Positions 19,153 to 30,083 of a DNA stretch of 54,864 nucleotides are shown here, piece by piece. The stretch covers positions 1 through 54,864 of the forward strand of contig NZ_JAOPXP010000217.1 of NCBI RefSeq assembly GCF_025965085.1. The letters are read 5' to 3'. The notes beneath the pieces are model-generated. The model ran no database searches. It was given only the letters and a program-made list of their open reading frames with translations, and had not been told where the DNA came from. The DNA comes from Marmoricola sp. Its GTDB lineage: Bacteria > Actinomycetota > Actinomycetes > Propionibacteriales > Nocardioidaceae. Each line of letters opens with the position of its first letter. The first letter of the stretch is position 1. The position numbers were made by a program, and so were the translations under genes.

Positions 19153-20028
19153 ATGAGCGACCGGACCATCGAGGGCCAGCCGAGCGCGCTGCCCACCATG
19201 CTCAAGGCTGCGCTCCCGGTGCTGCCGGGCGTCAACCTGATCCCCGGCGTCGCGAGGAAGGGCAGCTCGCTCCCGGACCTGACGCTGCACCGCAAGGACG
19301 TGGTGATCGACCGCCGGCACGTGGCGGCGTACGCGGAGGTCTGCGGCTTCGAACCCAGCCAGACGTTGCCCTTCACCTACCCGCACATGCTGGCCTTCCC
19401 GCTCCACATGGGGATCATGACCGACGCGTCGTTCCCGTTCCCGGCCATCGGCACCGTCCACGTGGGCAACTCCATCACCCGGCACCGCGAGCTCGCGCCG
19501 ACCGAGAGGCTGGACGTCTCCGCCACCGCGGTGAACCTGCGCCCCCACCCCAAGGGACGCGTCTTCGACCTGGTCACCACGGTGACGTCCGACGGCGAGA
19601 CGGTATGGGAGTCGACGTCGAACTACCTGCGCATCGGCAAGGGCGAGAAGGGCGTGCAGGCCGAGGGCGAGCCGTTCGGGCTCGTCACCGGCACCGGCGC
19701 AGTGTGGCAGCTGCCCGGTGACCTCGGTCGCCGCTATGCGCGGGTGTCGGGCGACCACAACCCGATCCACCTCTACCCGCTCACCGCCAAGGCGTTCGGT
19801 TTCCCGCGCCAGATCGCCCACGGCATGTGGAGCAAGGCGCGCTGCGTCGCTGCGATGGCCAACCGACTGCCCGGGTCGGCTCGCGTGGAGGTCGAGTTCA
19901 AGAAGCCGATCTTCCTGCCGGGCCGCGTCGCCTTCGGGTCGTGCGTGGTGCAGGACGGTCTTGACTTCTCCTTGACCAAGCCGGGCGACGGTGCCCCGCA
20001 CCTCCTCGGACGGGCACGTCGGCTCTGA
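19153..20028 (+). CDS. htdX: MaoC-like (R)-3-hydroxyacyl dehydratase (HtdX)
   Basis: This is a double hot-dog hydratase/dehydratase of 291 residues. The catalytic hydratase-2 motif YARVSGDHNPIHLYP is in the C-terminal hot dog, with Asp and His as expected; the N-terminal hot dog is degenerate. It starts five bases after the fabG4 stop. In mycobacteria htdX (Rv0241c) follows fabG4 in the same way, and the two act on successive steps of fatty acyl elongation or breakdown. The 3' end is convergent with a decayed peptidase remnant and tesB. Confidence 0.88.
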   Translation: MSDRTIEGQPSALPTMLKAALPVLPGVNLIPGVARKGSSLPDLTLHRKDVVIDRRHVAAYAEVCGFEPSQTLPFTYPHMLAFPLHMGIMTDASFPFPAIGTVHVGNSITRHRELAPTERLDVSATAVNLRPHPKGRVFDLVTTVTSDGETVWESTSNYLRIGKGEKGVQAEGEPFGLVTGTGAVWQLPGDLGRRYARVSGDHNPIHLYPLTAKAFGFPRQIAHGMWSKARCVAAMANRLPGSARVEVEFKKPIFLPGRVAFGSCVVQDGLDFSLTKPGDGAPHLLGRARRL

Positions 20029-20044
20029 GGTGGGGCCTGGGCAG

Positions 20045-20290
20045 GGTGGGGCAGGTCGGTCACGGGTTCACTATTCCTGCCGTCGCCCTCCCAGTCACCC
20101 GTGACCGGACGGGCCTTGCACGCGGCCGCGCCGGTGGAGCCCATCGGGAACGTCCGGTAGAAGTGCGGCGGGCAGTAGGCGCCGCCCTTGCGCTGCTCGA
20201 AGTGCAGGTGCGGACCGACGACCACGTGGCGCCCGTGGCTGCCGGTCGGGCGAACGTGCCGGCGCGTGTCCTCCCGAGACTCCCAGGTCA
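20045..20290 (-). pseudogene. Remnant of an M23-family metallopeptidase gene
   Basis: Reading leftward, a frame contains VVGPHLHFEQRKGG (GPHLHFEQ encoded at 20193-20216), the HxH active-site end of lysostaphin-type peptidases. It is followed by AYCPPHFYRTFPMGSTG and CKARPVTGDWEGDGR, as found at the end of secreted M23 proteins. The rest of the catalytic domain and any start or signal peptide are missing, and the frame runs on into antisense of htdX. It therefore looks like the decayed 3' part of a gene, left between htdX and tesB. Confidence 0.55.
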
Positions 20291-20293
20291 GCG

Positions 20294-21136
20294 CTAGAAG
20301 CCGGAATGTGAGCGGATGAGCCCCTCTTGGGCCACGGTGGCCACCAGTTGGCCGTCCCGGCTGAACACACGAGCGAGTGCGAGCCCCCGCCCGCCCGACG
20401 CGGAGGGCGAGACCTGGTCGTAGAGCCACCACTCGTCAGCACGGAACGGACGGTGGAACCAGATCGAGTGGTCCAGCGACGCGACCTGCATCCCCTCCGA
20501 CTCGAAGGTCCGGCCGTGCGGAAGCATGGTGGTCGTCAGCAAGGTCATGTCCGAGGCGTAGGTGAAGGCCGCCAGCTGGGTCAGCTCGTCGTCGGGAAGC
20601 GTGGCGCTGGCCCGGATCCACCACCGCGACTGGGCCGGGTGGTGGGACCCCTCCGGGGACTCGCGCGGCACCGGGCGCACTTCCAGCGCGGCCCACTCGC
20701 GGAGCCAGTCATCGTTGCGGCGCGAGCTCCAGCCGCTGTCTGTGACGCAGTCCTCCGGGGCGGGGACCTTCGGCATCGGGTCCTGGTGCTCGAGCCCCTG
20801 CTCCGGGATCTGGAAGTTGGCGGTCAGGAAGAAGATCGGGCGTCCGTGCTGGCGGGCTGCCACGCGCCGCGTGCAGAACGAGCGCCCGTCGCGGATCTCC
20901 TCGACGTCGTAGATGATCGGCACCTGCGTGTCACCGGGTCGCAGGAAGTAGGAGTGCAGCGAGTGGCAGGCGAAGCCGTCGGGCACGGTCCGCACCGCCG
21001 CCACCAGCGACTGTGCGAGCACCTGCCCGCCGAAGACGCGCTGCAACGAGGTGTCCGGCTGGCGACCCCGGTAGAGGTTGTCCTCGATGACCTCGAGGTC
21101 GAGCAGGTCCACCAGCTCCTCGACGGAGGCGGGCAC
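20294..21136 (-). CDS. tesB: Acyl-CoA thioesterase II (TesB)
   Basis: This double hot-dog thioesterase of 280 residues releases free fatty acid from acyl-CoA. Family segments include RVFGGQVLAQSL, HSLHSYFLRPGD, the active-site Asp region YASDMTLL and the C-terminal SLDHSIWFHRPFRADEWWLY with the catalytic Gln/Thr side chains in the expected region. I chose GTG 21136 (VPASVEELVDLL), just after the PAC2 stop at 21141; the frame extends upstream into that gene. It is co-transcribed with the PAC2 gene. Confidence 0.9.
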   Translation of the reverse strand: MPASVEELVDLLDLEVIEDNLYRGRQPDTSLQRVFGGQVLAQSLVAAVRTVPDGFACHSLHSYFLRPGDTQVPIIYDVEEIRDGRSFCTRRVAARQHGRPIFFLTANFQIPEQGLEHQDPMPKVPAPEDCVTDSGWSSRRNDDWLREWAALEVRPVPRESPEGSHHPAQSRWWIRASATLPDDELTQLAAFTYASDMTLLTTTMLPHGRTFESEGMQVASLDHSIWFHRPFRADEWWLYDQVSPSASGGRGLALARVFSRDGQLVATVAQEGLIRSHSGF

Positions 21137-21140
21137 GCCC

Positions 21141-22049
21141 TCAGTCCTCGGGCTCTTCGAGGCGGGCCAGGAACTGTTCGAACTGGGCACCGATCTCCTC
21201 GCCGCTCGGCAGCGGCTCGTCCTCGGCCAGCAGGTTGGAGGCCTGACTGTGGAAGGCGTCGTACTGCTGCTCGAGCCCGGTGACCACGTCCCGCACGTCG
21301 TCGGAGTCGGCGATCTGGGTCGCGATCTCCACCTGTCGCGCCTCGCCGGCCTCCTTCAGGGCGGTCCGGTCCCACTGCAGCCCGGTGACGTCCTCGACTC
21401 CCTCGAGCAGCGCCAACGCCGCCTGCGGGTAGTCGAACTGCGCGACGTAGTGGGGGATGTGCGCGACGTAGCCCAAGGCGTCATGGCCCCACTCGCCCAG
21501 CCTGAGCTCGACGAGAGCCTGGGCACTGGCCGGGACGCGGATCTCGCCCTTCCACACGTTCTCCTGCACGAGCAGGCGGTGCGACGTCGCGTGGTTGGTC
21601 AGCTGCACGGGCCGCGTGTGCGGGACGGCCATCGGCACCGACCCCAGGGAGACGACGAGCCGGACGTCGAAGTGCTCGACGACCGAGCGCACCGCACGGG
21701 CGAAGGCCTCCCAGCGGATGTCGGGCTCGGGCCCGCTGAGCAGGAGGTACGGCGCCCCCAGCTTGTCCTCCAACAGCTTCACGACCAGGCGGGGCGCCTC
21801 GTAGTCGGCGTAGTGGTCCTCGAGGAAGGTCAGCGCAGGGCGACGCGCACGGTAGTCGTAGAACTCGTCGACCTCGAAGACCGCCACGACGCGTCCCGGC
21901 TCGACGTCGGTCAGGTGCGCGATCGCCAGGGCGGAGGCGTTGCCCGCGTCGAGGAAGCCGTCGAGCGCCGTCATCAGCACCGGGCCGTCGGATCGTCCTT
22001 CGAGCTCGGGGACGTCGTCGACGATGTGCACGAACCGGGCCTCGGTCAC
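21141..22049 (-). CDS. PAC2-family protein
   Basis: This 302-residue protein belongs to the PAC2 (proteasome assembly chaperone-like) family common in actinobacteria. Family features are LMTALDGFLDAGNAS near the N terminus and the central LLLSGPEPDIRWEAFARAV and VVSLGSVPMAVPHTRP. The C-terminal tail is acidic and probably coiled-coil. GAGGAG precedes the GTG start at five bases. Actinobacterial members have been linked to proteasome or protein-handling functions, but the biochemical role is not established. It lies directly upstream of tesB. Confidence 0.85.
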   Translation of the reverse strand: MTEARFVHIVDDVPELEGRSDGPVLMTALDGFLDAGNASALAIAHLTDVEPGRVVAVFEVDEFYDYRARRPALTFLEDHYADYEAPRLVVKLLEDKLGAPYLLLSGPEPDIRWEAFARAVRSVVEHFDVRLVVSLGSVPMAVPHTRPVQLTNHATSHRLLVQENVWKGEIRVPASAQALVELRLGEWGHDALGYVAHIPHYVAQFDYPQAALALLEGVEDVTGLQWDRTALKEAGEARQVEIATQIADSDDVRDVVTGLEQQYDAFHSQASNLLAEDEPLPSGEEIGAQFEQFLARLEEPED

Positions 22050-22171
22050 GTGGGCTCCTCTGCGCGTAGGACACGAACGGTGGTCTCACTCATCACACTA
22101 GTCGTCGCCAACACCACGCAACCGCTGCTGTGCCGGTGCTCCGCCGTGACGATCGCGACACCAGCGGGGAC

Positions 22172-23698
<1,527 letters not shown>

Positions 23699-23721
23699 GC
23701 TACAATTTCAGCCGCTCGACC

Positions 23722-23773
23722 GGCGACGTGCCCCGGCGACGTGCCCCGGCCCCGGCCCCAGCCCCGGCCCCAG
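23722..23773. repeat. 13-bp tandem repeat and CCCCGG-rich stretch
   Basis: GGCGACGTGCCCC is repeated exactly at 23722-23734 and 23735-23747. It is followed by about 26 bases made of near-repeats of CCCCGG/GGCCCC. The array fills most of the 81 bp between the permease start and the lipoprotein stop and could form alternative secondary structure. Confidence 0.7.
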
Positions 23774-23779
23774 GGATCC

Positions 23780-25078
23780 TCATCCGTAGAGGTTGCGGAT
23801 GCGGGTCGCCGCTCGCCTGGCGAGCTCTCTGCTGTCGAAGCCGAGCACCTGCCGGAGCACCCGGTCCTGCCGGTGGTCGGTCGTGCCCTCCCCTGCGTTG
23901 TGGGTGGCGGCGACGAGCTCCCACAACCGGGCCTCACCGTAGGCGTCGGCGATGTAGTCGCAGGCCATCCAGCTCAGCGCGTAGTGCCATTCCTGGTCGG
24001 TGTCGTTGAAGGCCCTGGACAGGGGCATCCCGCTGTCCTCGGTCCGCGCACGGCCCAGGGCCGAGGTCGGGATGATCCGCTCGCGCTGGGGGATGTCGCG
24101 CGCGCCGAGATACTCCGCGACCCCCTCGGAGACCCAGGCAGGCGCGCCGTCGTCCCGGACGCCGATGGCCACGTGACTCAGCTCGTGGCGCGCGATCCGG
24201 CCCAGGAACGGCTGCCCGGCCCGCACCGAGCTGGGCAGCACGAGCATCCGCGTGGACGCGACCCGCGAGCCGGTCTCATCGGCGTACGTCGGGAAGGTGA
24301 GCGCGCCGAGGTGGTCGAGCGCGCCGCCCGGCACCTCGGTGAAGGAGGCGAGGACCTTCGGGTCCTGCACGCTGTAGACGACCACCTTCCCGGACCACGT
24401 GAACGGGAGCGCACGCTCCATCTGGCCGATGCCGGTGCGGACCGCCGAGATGACCGCGCCCGCGGAGGGGCGCATGCCGGTGTCGAAGATGCCGAGGACT
24501 CCCGGCCGCTCCCGGACGGTGATCGCCGTCAGGTCCCAGGGTGCCGGGGCGCCCTCGAACAGCGGCTTCCCCGTGCTCGTCCGGTCCGAGACGATCGTGG
24601 CGCGCCCCTTCTCGAAGGAGAAGACGAAACCGACGGTGCGCTTGACCGGCAGCGCGTCGTACCCCTCGAGCTGCGTGGTCAGCTCCACCCGGGGGATGTG
24701 GACGTCGTCCCCCCAGCGCGGCACGGCCCTGACCTGCGGCCACTGCTCCTCCAGCACCCGGTAGCCGAAGCTCGCCCAGGGCAGCTGGACCAGGTTGCGG
24801 AAGTAGCGCCGCTGCCGCGACATCAGGCCTCTGTCGTCGTGGTCGACGTGGCGCAGGAACAGGTCGAGGTTGCGCTCGCGGACGGCGCGGACACGCTGGT
24901 TCAGGATCCGCTGCTCCTGGGCGCGGGCCTGTGGCGCGGTGACGCGGACGCTGTGTCCCGGGTCCGGCGCGCTCCCGCTGTGCTCGTCCTTGCCGCCGCA
25001 GGCGCCGAGGCCGGACGCCAGCGCCACGATGACTCCCGCGGCGACCAGAGGTCGCGCTCGCTCAGTCCTCCATGCCAC
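23780..25078 (-). CDS. Secreted lipoprotein with HEXXH metallopeptidase motif
   Basis: This protein of about 432 residues starts at GTG 25078. A short signal peptide ends in the lipobox GLGACGG, so it should be anchored to the outer face of the membrane. The C-terminal third contains the zinc motif HELSH followed by the downstream glutamate in [14 protein letters not shown], the gluzincin layout of peptidase MA-like domains. The middle resembles NTF2- or Cpa-like accessory folds without a clear match. It overlaps the dxs 3' end by 17 bases and is therefore coupled to it, although no functional link to isoprenoid synthesis is evident. Substrate unknown. Confidence 0.75.
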   Translation of the reverse strand: MAWRTERARPLVAAGVIVALASGLGACGGKDEHSGSAPDPGHSVRVTAPQARAQEQRILNQRVRAVRERNLDLFLRHVDHDDRGLMSRQRRYFRNLVQLPWASFGYRVLEEQWPQVRAVPRWGDDVHIPRVELTTQLEGYDALPVKRTVGFVFSFEKGRATIVSDRTSTGKPLFEGAPAPWDLTAITVRERPGVLGIFDTGMRPSAGAVISAVRTGIGQMERALPFTWSGKVVVYSVQDPKVLASFTEVPGGALDHLGALTFPTYADETGSRVASTRMLVLPSSVRAGQPFLGRIARHELSHVAIGVRDDGAPAWVSEGVAEYLGARDIPQRERIIPTSALGRARTEDSGMPLSRAFNDTDQEWHYALSWMACDYIADAYGEARLWELVAATHNAGEGTTDHRQDRVLRQVLGFDSRELARRAATRIRNLYG

Positions 25079-27029
25079 GGTCGACCGGCTGCCCGAGCCG
25101 ACCGGGGCCGGCCTCGGGCCCAGGCGCCGAGAGCTCGTCGTCGGTGCGGTCGAGCGCCGTGACGTCCTCCACGATGCCACGAGCCAGCGCCTGGGCCGTG
25201 AGGCCGATGCGCTCGAGGATCGCGTCGCGCTTGGCATGGTCGAGGAACTCCTGGGGGATGGCGTGCTGGCGGAACGGGGTGTCCACCTGCTCGTCGTTGA
25301 GCAGCTGCAGCAGCGTCGAGCCACATCCGCCGACCCTGCCGTTGTCCTCAACGCAGACCACCAGCCGGTGGTCACGGGCGAGGTCCACGATCGTGGGGTC
25401 CCAGGGCTTCACCCAGCGCGGGTCGACGACCGTGACGCCGATCCCCTGGTCGGCCAGGCGGCCCGCCACGTCGACCGCCACGGCGGCCATCGAGCCGATC
25501 CCGACGATCAGCACGTCGCGCGCGCCGTCACGGACGAGGACGTCCATGGTCCCGGACCGGTCGACGGCCTCGATGTCGGCCTGCGGCGGCCCCTTGGGCA
25601 GGCGCATCACCGTGGGTGCGTCGTCGACGGCGATGCTCTCGCGCAGCAGCTCGCCGACCCGGGCGCCGTCGCGGGGGGAGCTCATCCGCAGGCCGGGGAC
25701 GACCTGCAGGATCGACATGTCCCACATGCCGTTGTGGCTCGCACCGTCGTCACCGGTGACCCCGGCCCGGTCGAGCACGAACGTGACGCCCAGCCGGTGC
25801 AGGGCGACGTCCATCAGGACCTGGTCGAAGGCACGGTTGAGGAACGTGGCGTAGATGGCGACGACCGGGTGCATCCCGCCCATCGCCAGGCCCGCGGCAC
25901 TGGTGACGGCGTGCTGCTCGGCGATGCCGACGTCGAAGGTGCGCTCCGGGTACGCCGCCGCGAACCGGTCGAGGCCGACCGGGTAGAGCATCGCCGCCGT
26001 GATCGCGACCAGGTCCTGCCGCTCGGCGCCGAGGGCCACCATCTCCTCGGAGAAGAAGTCGGTCCAGATGCGGCCCTTGGGGGTGCCGACGCCGGTCTCG
26101 ACGTCGAACGGCCCGATCTGGTGGAACTGGTCTGCCTCGTGGCGCTCCGCCGGGTCGTACCCGAAGCCCTTGCGGGTCATCACGTGCACGATGACCGGTC
26201 CACCGAAGCGCTTGGCCTGGGTGAGCGCCTGCTCCACGGCGGCACGGTCGTGGCCGTCGATCGGGCCGACGTACTTCAGACCGAGGTCCTCGAAGAGTCC
26301 CTGCGGCGCGAGAGCGTCCTTCATGCCCCTCTTCATGGCGTGCAGCGCGTCGTACACCGCCGGACCGACGCCGCGCACACCGTTGAGGCGGCGCTTGACC
26401 ACGTCGAGCAGCTGCTCGTAGCGCGGGTTAGTGCGCAGCGTGGTCAGGTGGTTCGCCAGACCCCCCACCGTGGGCATGTAGGACCGACCGTTGTCGTTCA
26501 CGATCATCACCAGACGACGGTCGCCGTGCCGGTTCAACGGGCCCTCGGCGATGTTGTTCAGCGCCTCCCAGGCCATGCCGCCCGTGAGCGCCCCGTCGCC
26601 GATGACGGCGACGACGTGCCGGTCCTCGCCGCGGATCGCATAGGCCTTGGCCAGGCCGTCGGCGTAGGAGAGCGAGGTGGACGCGTGGGAGTTCTCCACG
26701 AGGTCATGCTCGGACTCGGCCTGGCTGGGGTAGCCGGAGAGGCCGCCCTCGATGCGCAGCGTGTCGAACCGGTTCGCGCGGCCGGTCAGCATCTTGTGCA
26801 CGTAGGCCTGGTGACCGGTGTCGAAGACGACCCGGTCGCGGGGCGAGTCGAACACGCGGTGGATGGCCATCGTGAGCTCGACGACGCCCAGGTTGGGACC
26901 GAGGTGGCCACCACGCGGTGAGCAGGTCCGGATCAGCTCGTCGCGGATCTCCGAGGCCAGCTCGGTCAGCTCGTGGTCGTCGAGCCTGCGCAGGTCCTGA
27001 GGACCTGTGATGTGCTCGAGGTGACCCAT
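25062..27029 (-). CDS. dxs: 1-deoxy-D-xylulose-5-phosphate synthase
   Basis: This is the first enzyme of the MEP isoprenoid pathway: it condenses pyruvate and glyceraldehyde 3-phosphate using thiamine diphosphate. The protein is 655 residues. The N-terminal [10 protein letters not shown]-type motif ([15 protein letters not shown]), the TPP-binding [16 protein letters not shown]...NDNGRSY and the transketolase pyrimidine-domain [17 protein letters not shown] are intact, as is the C-terminal domain. AAGGAG lies about ten bases before ATG 27029; the same frame is open for 200 codons upstream, but that part is antisense-like and lacks homology. It follows the SMP-30 gene by 44 bp. Confidence 0.95.
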   Translation of the reverse strand: MGHLEHITGPQDLRRLDDHELTELASEIRDELIRTCSPRGGHLGPNLGVVELTMAIHRVFDSPRDRVVFDTGHQAYVHKMLTGRANRFDTLRIEGGLSGYPSQAESEHDLVENSHASTSLSYADGLAKAYAIRGEDRHVVAVIGDGALTGGMAWEALNNIAEGPLNRHGDRRLVMIVNDNGRSYMPTVGGLANHLTTLRTNPRYEQLLDVVKRRLNGVRGVGPAVYDALHAMKRGMKDALAPQGLFEDLGLKYVGPIDGHDRAAVEQALTQAKRFGGPVIVHVMTRKGFGYDPAERHEADQFHQIGPFDVETGVGTPKGRIWTDFFSEEMVALGAERQDLVAITAAMLYPVGLDRFAAAYPERTFDVGIAEQHAVTSAAGLAMGGMHPVVAIYATFLNRAFDQVLMDVALHRLGVTFVLDRAGVTGDDGASHNGMWDMSILQVVPGLRMSSPRDGARVGELLRESIAVDDAPTVMRLPKGPPQADIEAVDRSGTMDVLVRDGARDVLIVGIGSMAAVAVDVAGRLADQGIGVTVVDPRWVKPWDPTIVDLARDHRLVVCVEDNGRVGGCGSTLLQLLNDEQVDTPFRQHAIPQEFLDHAKRDAILERIGLTAQALARGIVEDVTALDRTDDELSAPGPEAGPGRLGQPVDRGMED

Positions 27030-27073
27030 CTGCTGGTTGCTCCTTCGTGCGGACGGCGGCTGGATGCCCGAGT

Positions 27074-28021
27074 CTAGACGGACTCGACGGGGAGGCTGAG
27101 GACCGCCAGCGCGGACTCGTCCAGGCTCCCCAGCCACACCTGTCCCTCGTGCTCCCGCACCCCCGTGACCATGTGGTACTCCCCGGCGTCCGCATCGAGG
27201 TCGTGCACCAGGCGACCTTCGTCGTCGAAGGCCTGGACCCGGACGGTCTGCTTCGGCCGGGGCTGGAGGACCTCGGGGAGCCGGGTGACCGCCTTGCGCA
27301 CGAACAGCGGCGCCCGCGCGCGCAGCAGCTCCACGACCGGGTCGAGCGGCGAGGCGACCGTGACCCAGATGAGCCCGTCGCTGCCGCGCGAGATGTTGTC
27401 CGGGTAGCCGGGCAGGTCGCTGGTGAGCAGGTCGGTCGCACCGGCTCTCTCCCCCGTCAGCCACACACGTACGACGGTCCGGCGCGCCGTCTCGGCCACG
27501 CACACGTAGGACTCGTCCGCGGAGAGGGCGACCCCGTTGGCGAAGGCGAGCCCGTCGAGGTGGACCTCGACCGTCCCGTCCGCCCGGCGGCACAGCAGCC
27601 GCCCCGTCCGTGTGTCCTCGACGAAGTCGGCCTTCCACCGGTCGATCGAGTAGACCGTGCTGGAGTCGGAGAACCAGATGTCACCGTTCACGGCGACAGC
27701 GGCGTTGTTGCAGAAGACCATCCGGGTGCCGTCCACCTCGGTGAGCAGCCGCTCGACGACCCCGGTGGTGGCGCTCATGGTGAGCAGGCCGAGCCGGGCG
27801 TCGGCGACCAGCAGCCGGTCCGGACCGTAGAGCTCGATGCCCAGCGGTCGTCCCCCGGTGTTGCCCACGCACGTGACCGTGCCGTCGGGACGGATCCGCC
27901 AGACGCTGCCTTCCTCGGTGCCGGTCCAGGCGTTGCCCTCGGTATCGATCACGACGTCCTCGGCACCCATGGCGGGCACCTCGATGCGGCGCAGCCGGGG
28001 TGTCGTCGGCGAGGTGGTCAT
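27074..28021 (-). CDS. SMP-30/gluconolactonase/strictosidine synthase-like beta-propeller
   Basis: This 315-residue six-bladed beta-propeller has repeated blade motifs: [50 protein letters not shown] and [16 protein letters not shown]. These give the metal-binding Glu/Asn/Asp pattern of SMP-30 lactonases. It starts at ATG 28021, overlapping the Nudix stop as ATGA. Family members hydrolyse lactones or organophosphates; some strictosidine-synthase-like proteins are only structural relatives. The substrate is unknown. Confidence 0.83.
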   Translation of the reverse strand: MTTSPTTPRLRRIEVPAMGAEDVVIDTEGNAWTGTEEGSVWRIRPDGTVTCVGNTGGRPLGIELYGPDRLLVADARLGLLTMSATTGVVERLLTEVDGTRMVFCNNAAVAVNGDIWFSDSSTVYSIDRWKADFVEDTRTGRLLCRRADGTVEVHLDGLAFANGVALSADESYVCVAETARRTVVRVWLTGERAGATDLLTSDLPGYPDNISRGSDGLIWVTVASPLDPVVELLRARAPLFVRKAVTRLPEVLQPRPKQTVRVQAFDDEGRLVHDLDADAGEYHMVTGVREHEGQVWLGSLDESALAVLSLPVESV

Positions 28022-28458
28022 GCGGTGGTCCCTTCGTCGCAGAGGTGTCGGTAGAGGCCGGAGGCGAGGAACAGCGGCAGGAAGTGGGCCAGGGACTCGG
28101 CCTTGTCGAGCTCTGGGGTCTCGGCCGGGTCGACGAAGACGATGGCCCGCCCCTCCCCCAGGACGATGTCGTCGTCGCGCAGGTCCACCCGGCCGGCGTA
28201 CACCCGGTAGGAGCTGTGGTGTCCGTCGGAGTAGGTGAACTCCGCCTCGCGCCACAGCACGAGGTCGGCCGGGCCGGTGGAGATGCCGGTCTCCTCGAGG
28301 ATCTCCCGGTGCACGGCGGTGTCGAAGTCCTCCCCGCGCTCGACGTGGCCGCCGACCATCCCCCACTGGTTGGCCGCCCGGGGCGCGTGCTCGTCGCGGT
28401 GCTGGAGGAGCACGTGACCGCGGGCGTCGACGAGGAGGACGACAGCGATGCGGGGCAC
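28018..28458 (-). CDS. Nudix hydrolase
   Basis: This 146-residue pyrophosphohydrolase has an intact Nudix box, GGHVERGEDFDTAVHREILEETGI (GX5EX7REUXEEXGU), split here only for description: the Gly lies near residue 36 and the REILEE catalytic core near residue 52. It starts with MPRIAVVLLVDARG. It is coupled to the SMP-30 gene by ATGA and lies 30 bp after a small gene with an SOS box, so it might clean oxidised nucleotides under DNA damage; that is inference. Confidence 0.88.
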   Translation of the reverse strand: MPRIAVVLLVDARGHVLLQHRDEHAPRAANQWGMVGGHVERGEDFDTAVHREILEETGISTGPADLVLWREAEFTYSDGHHSSYRVYAGRVDLRDDDIVLGEGRAIVFVDPAETPELDKAESLAHFLPLFLASGLYRHLCDEGTTA

Positions 28459-28488
28459 GAGGACACACCCTAGTCACCCCGGCTGCGT

Positions 28489-28920
28489 CTACAACCGCTC
28501 GACGAAGCGCCGCCCGCGCAGCGCCTCCTCGACCAGGCCCACCGCCCGTCGTACGGCGATCAGGCGCGCCGACTCGCGCTGCCAGGTCTCGACCGCAGCC
28601 TCGACGACCGAGGCCTCTACGACCTCGCGCAGCCCACCGCGTGCCTCGCTCAGCCCCTGGTTCACCGCGGACTGGCACGCCTCGACGTGCAGCACCGCGA
28701 AGCGCGCCAGGACGACCGCGTGCCGACGCAGCGCCGGATAGCTGCGGTACTCCGGTGGACACAGGTCCAGCAGCCATCCGACTGCGGTCGTCTCCCAGTC
28801 GGGAGCGCCCGGAGGACGCACCTGGTCGGGCCAACCGGGCGGGCGCACGGCCCGGCCGGAACCGGAGGAGGTGGTCAGGGGGCGGCCGGGGGCCGTGCGT
28901 CGTGGAGGTGCTCCGAACAT
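28489..28920 (-). CDS. Conserved-looking hypothetical protein, possibly SOS-controlled
   Basis: I do not recognise this 143-residue protein. Its N-terminal 45 residues are Pro/Arg/Gly-rich and probably disordered. The C-terminal part (CPPEYRSYPALRRHAVVLARFAVLHVEA onward) is a predicted helical bundle with regular Arg/Glu spacing. GGAG sits two bases before the ATG. A LexA-type box lies 21 bp upstream. The gene heads a same-strand series with the Nudix and SMP-30 genes. No catalytic motif is visible, so I assign no function. Confidence 0.7.
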   Translation of the reverse strand: MFGAPPRRTAPGRPLTTSSGSGRAVRPPGWPDQVRPPGAPDWETTAVGWLLDLCPPEYRSYPALRRHAVVLARFAVLHVEACQSAVNQGLSEARGGLREVVEASVVEAAVETWQRESARLIAVRRAVGLVEEALRGRRFVERL

Positions 28921-28940
28921 TGCTCCAGTCTAGGCGTCAC

Positions 28941-28956
28941 TCGAACACCTGTTCGG
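28941..28956. promoter_or_regulatory. LexA/SOS box
   Basis: TCGAACACCTGTTCGG matches the actinobacterial/Gram-positive SOS consensus TCGAAC-N4-GTTCGA at 11 of 12 defined positions. It lies 21-36 bp upstream of the start codon of the leftward hypothetical gene, inside its likely promoter, where LexA would block transcription. It is also about 135 bp upstream of the rightward ssgB-like gene, a less likely target. Confidence 0.6.
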
Positions 28957-29091
28957 TCAGATTAGACCAGTGCAGCGAATTTCCTAGACCACCTGCGAAG
29001 TCGTGTCATGCCTGCCGAGGAGTCTCGTTGAACCCACACAAGGCAACGAACTCGGGTAGCACCCCGCCTGACCGCGACATGAGGAACCATC

Positions 29092-29517
29092 ATGGACAAG
29101 CCCTCGCCACGCACCACGACCACCGTCCGCGCCACCGTGCCCTTCCTCTCGGGTGACGCCCAGAGCGAGCTCCTCGAGGGACTGCTCGTCTTCGACCCGG
29201 CCGACCCGTTCGCCGTCGTCATGCGCCTCGAGGCCAGGTCAGGCACGGTCGTCTGGACCTTCGCCCGCGAACTGCTCGCGGAGGGCCTCTACACCCCCAG
29301 CGGCGACGGGGACGTCCAGGTGTGGCCGTGCCTGAGCCAGAACGGCAGCGCCGTGGTGATCATCGAGCTCAGCTCCCCGGACGGCACGGCCATGCTGCAG
29401 GCGCCGTCCCGGACGATCAGCAGGTTCCTGGCCGACACCGAGAAGGTGGTGCCGTCCGGCGAGGAGAGCCCCCACCTGCTGCTGGACAGCCTGATCACCC
29501 GGCTGCTCGCGAGCTGA
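29092..29517 (+). CDS. SsgA/SsgB-family sporulation/cell-division regulator
   Basis: This 141-residue SsgA-like protein (SALP) has the family core: VRATVPFL near the start, then DPADPFAVVMRLEA, WTFARELLAEGL and GDVQVWP. In Streptomyces SsgB recruits FtsZ to septum sites; non-sporulating actinobacteria with a single SALP generally carry an SsgB orthologue, presumably for division. GAGGAA lies five bases before the ATG. It stands alone between a divergent hypothetical gene and a convergent XdhC-like gene. Confidence 0.88.
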   Translation: MDKPSPRTTTTVRATVPFLSGDAQSELLEGLLVFDPADPFAVVMRLEARSGTVVWTFARELLAEGLYTPSGDGDVQVWPCLSQNGSAVVIIELSSPDGTAMLQAPSRTISRFLADTEKVVPSGEESPHLLLDSLITRLLAS

Positions 29518-29571
29518 CCCGTTCCGCGTTCGCCGTCCACCCGGCTTCCGACACCGCTTGACCAACGGCCG

Positions 29572-30051
29572 TCAGTCCCGGCGCATCGGGCCCCCACCGC
29601 GCCCGTAGGACGTGGCGACGATCTCCGCCACCACGGAGAGTGCGATCTCCCCCGGCGCCTTGCCGCCCGTGTCCAACCCTGCGGGCACGTGCAGCTTCTC
29701 CAGCCCCGGGGCGCCCTCCTGCTCGAGCTCCTCGAGCAGGCCGGTGGCACGGCGGCGGCTCGCCATCATCGCGACGTACGACGCGGAGGAGGCCAGCGCG
29801 TCACGCAGCACCCGGGGGGCGTCCGGGGCGTCGTGGTCGCAGAGCACGACCGCGTCACCGGCACGCAGCCCGACCTGCCCCAGAGCCGCCACGCCCCGCC
29901 CGTCGGTGTCCTCGTCGAGGAGAACCACGCTCCGGCCGGCGGTGGTGGCGATGGAGTCGATGGCCTCCGCGATCGGGTTGCGGGTGAGCAGGACGACCCG
30001 GCCTGCCGTGGGATCGTCGTCGGACCAGGGCTGCTCACGCGTCGTCGTCAC
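29572..30051 (-). CDS. XdhC/CoxI-family Rossmann-domain protein (C-terminal domain only)
   Basis: This protein of about 159 residues corresponds to the C-terminal half of XdhC/CoxI proteins, ending with the family signature HVPAGLDTGGKAPGEIALSVVAEIV. The N-terminal CoxI domain with its usual conserved Cys is absent, so it is a stand-alone domain, as seen in some actinobacteria. XdhC-type proteins insert or sulfurate the molybdenum cofactor of xanthine dehydrogenase-like enzymes. The GTG start at 30051 follows the TauE-like gene by 32 bp, and both probably share an operon. No molybdo-hydroxylase is in the window, although NarG on the island uses molybdenum too. Confidence 0.75.
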   Translation of the reverse strand: MTTTREQPWSDDDPTAGRVVLLTRNPIAEAIDSIATTAGRSVVLLDEDTDGRGVAALGQVGLRAGDAVVLCDHDAPDAPRVLRDALASSASYVAMMASRRRATGLLEELEQEGAPGLEKLHVPAGLDTGGKAPGEIALSVVAEIVATSYGRGGGPMRRD

Positions 30052-30083
30052 GGCCCCTAGCGTGCCACTGAGCGGCCGATGCC

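Noticed and set aside
27630-28834. N-terminal extension joining the SMP-30 frame to upstream DNA (586 codons)
   Set aside because: The extension runs through the Nudix and hypothetical genes in another frame; the SMP-30 gene starts at 28021 with an ATGA overlap.
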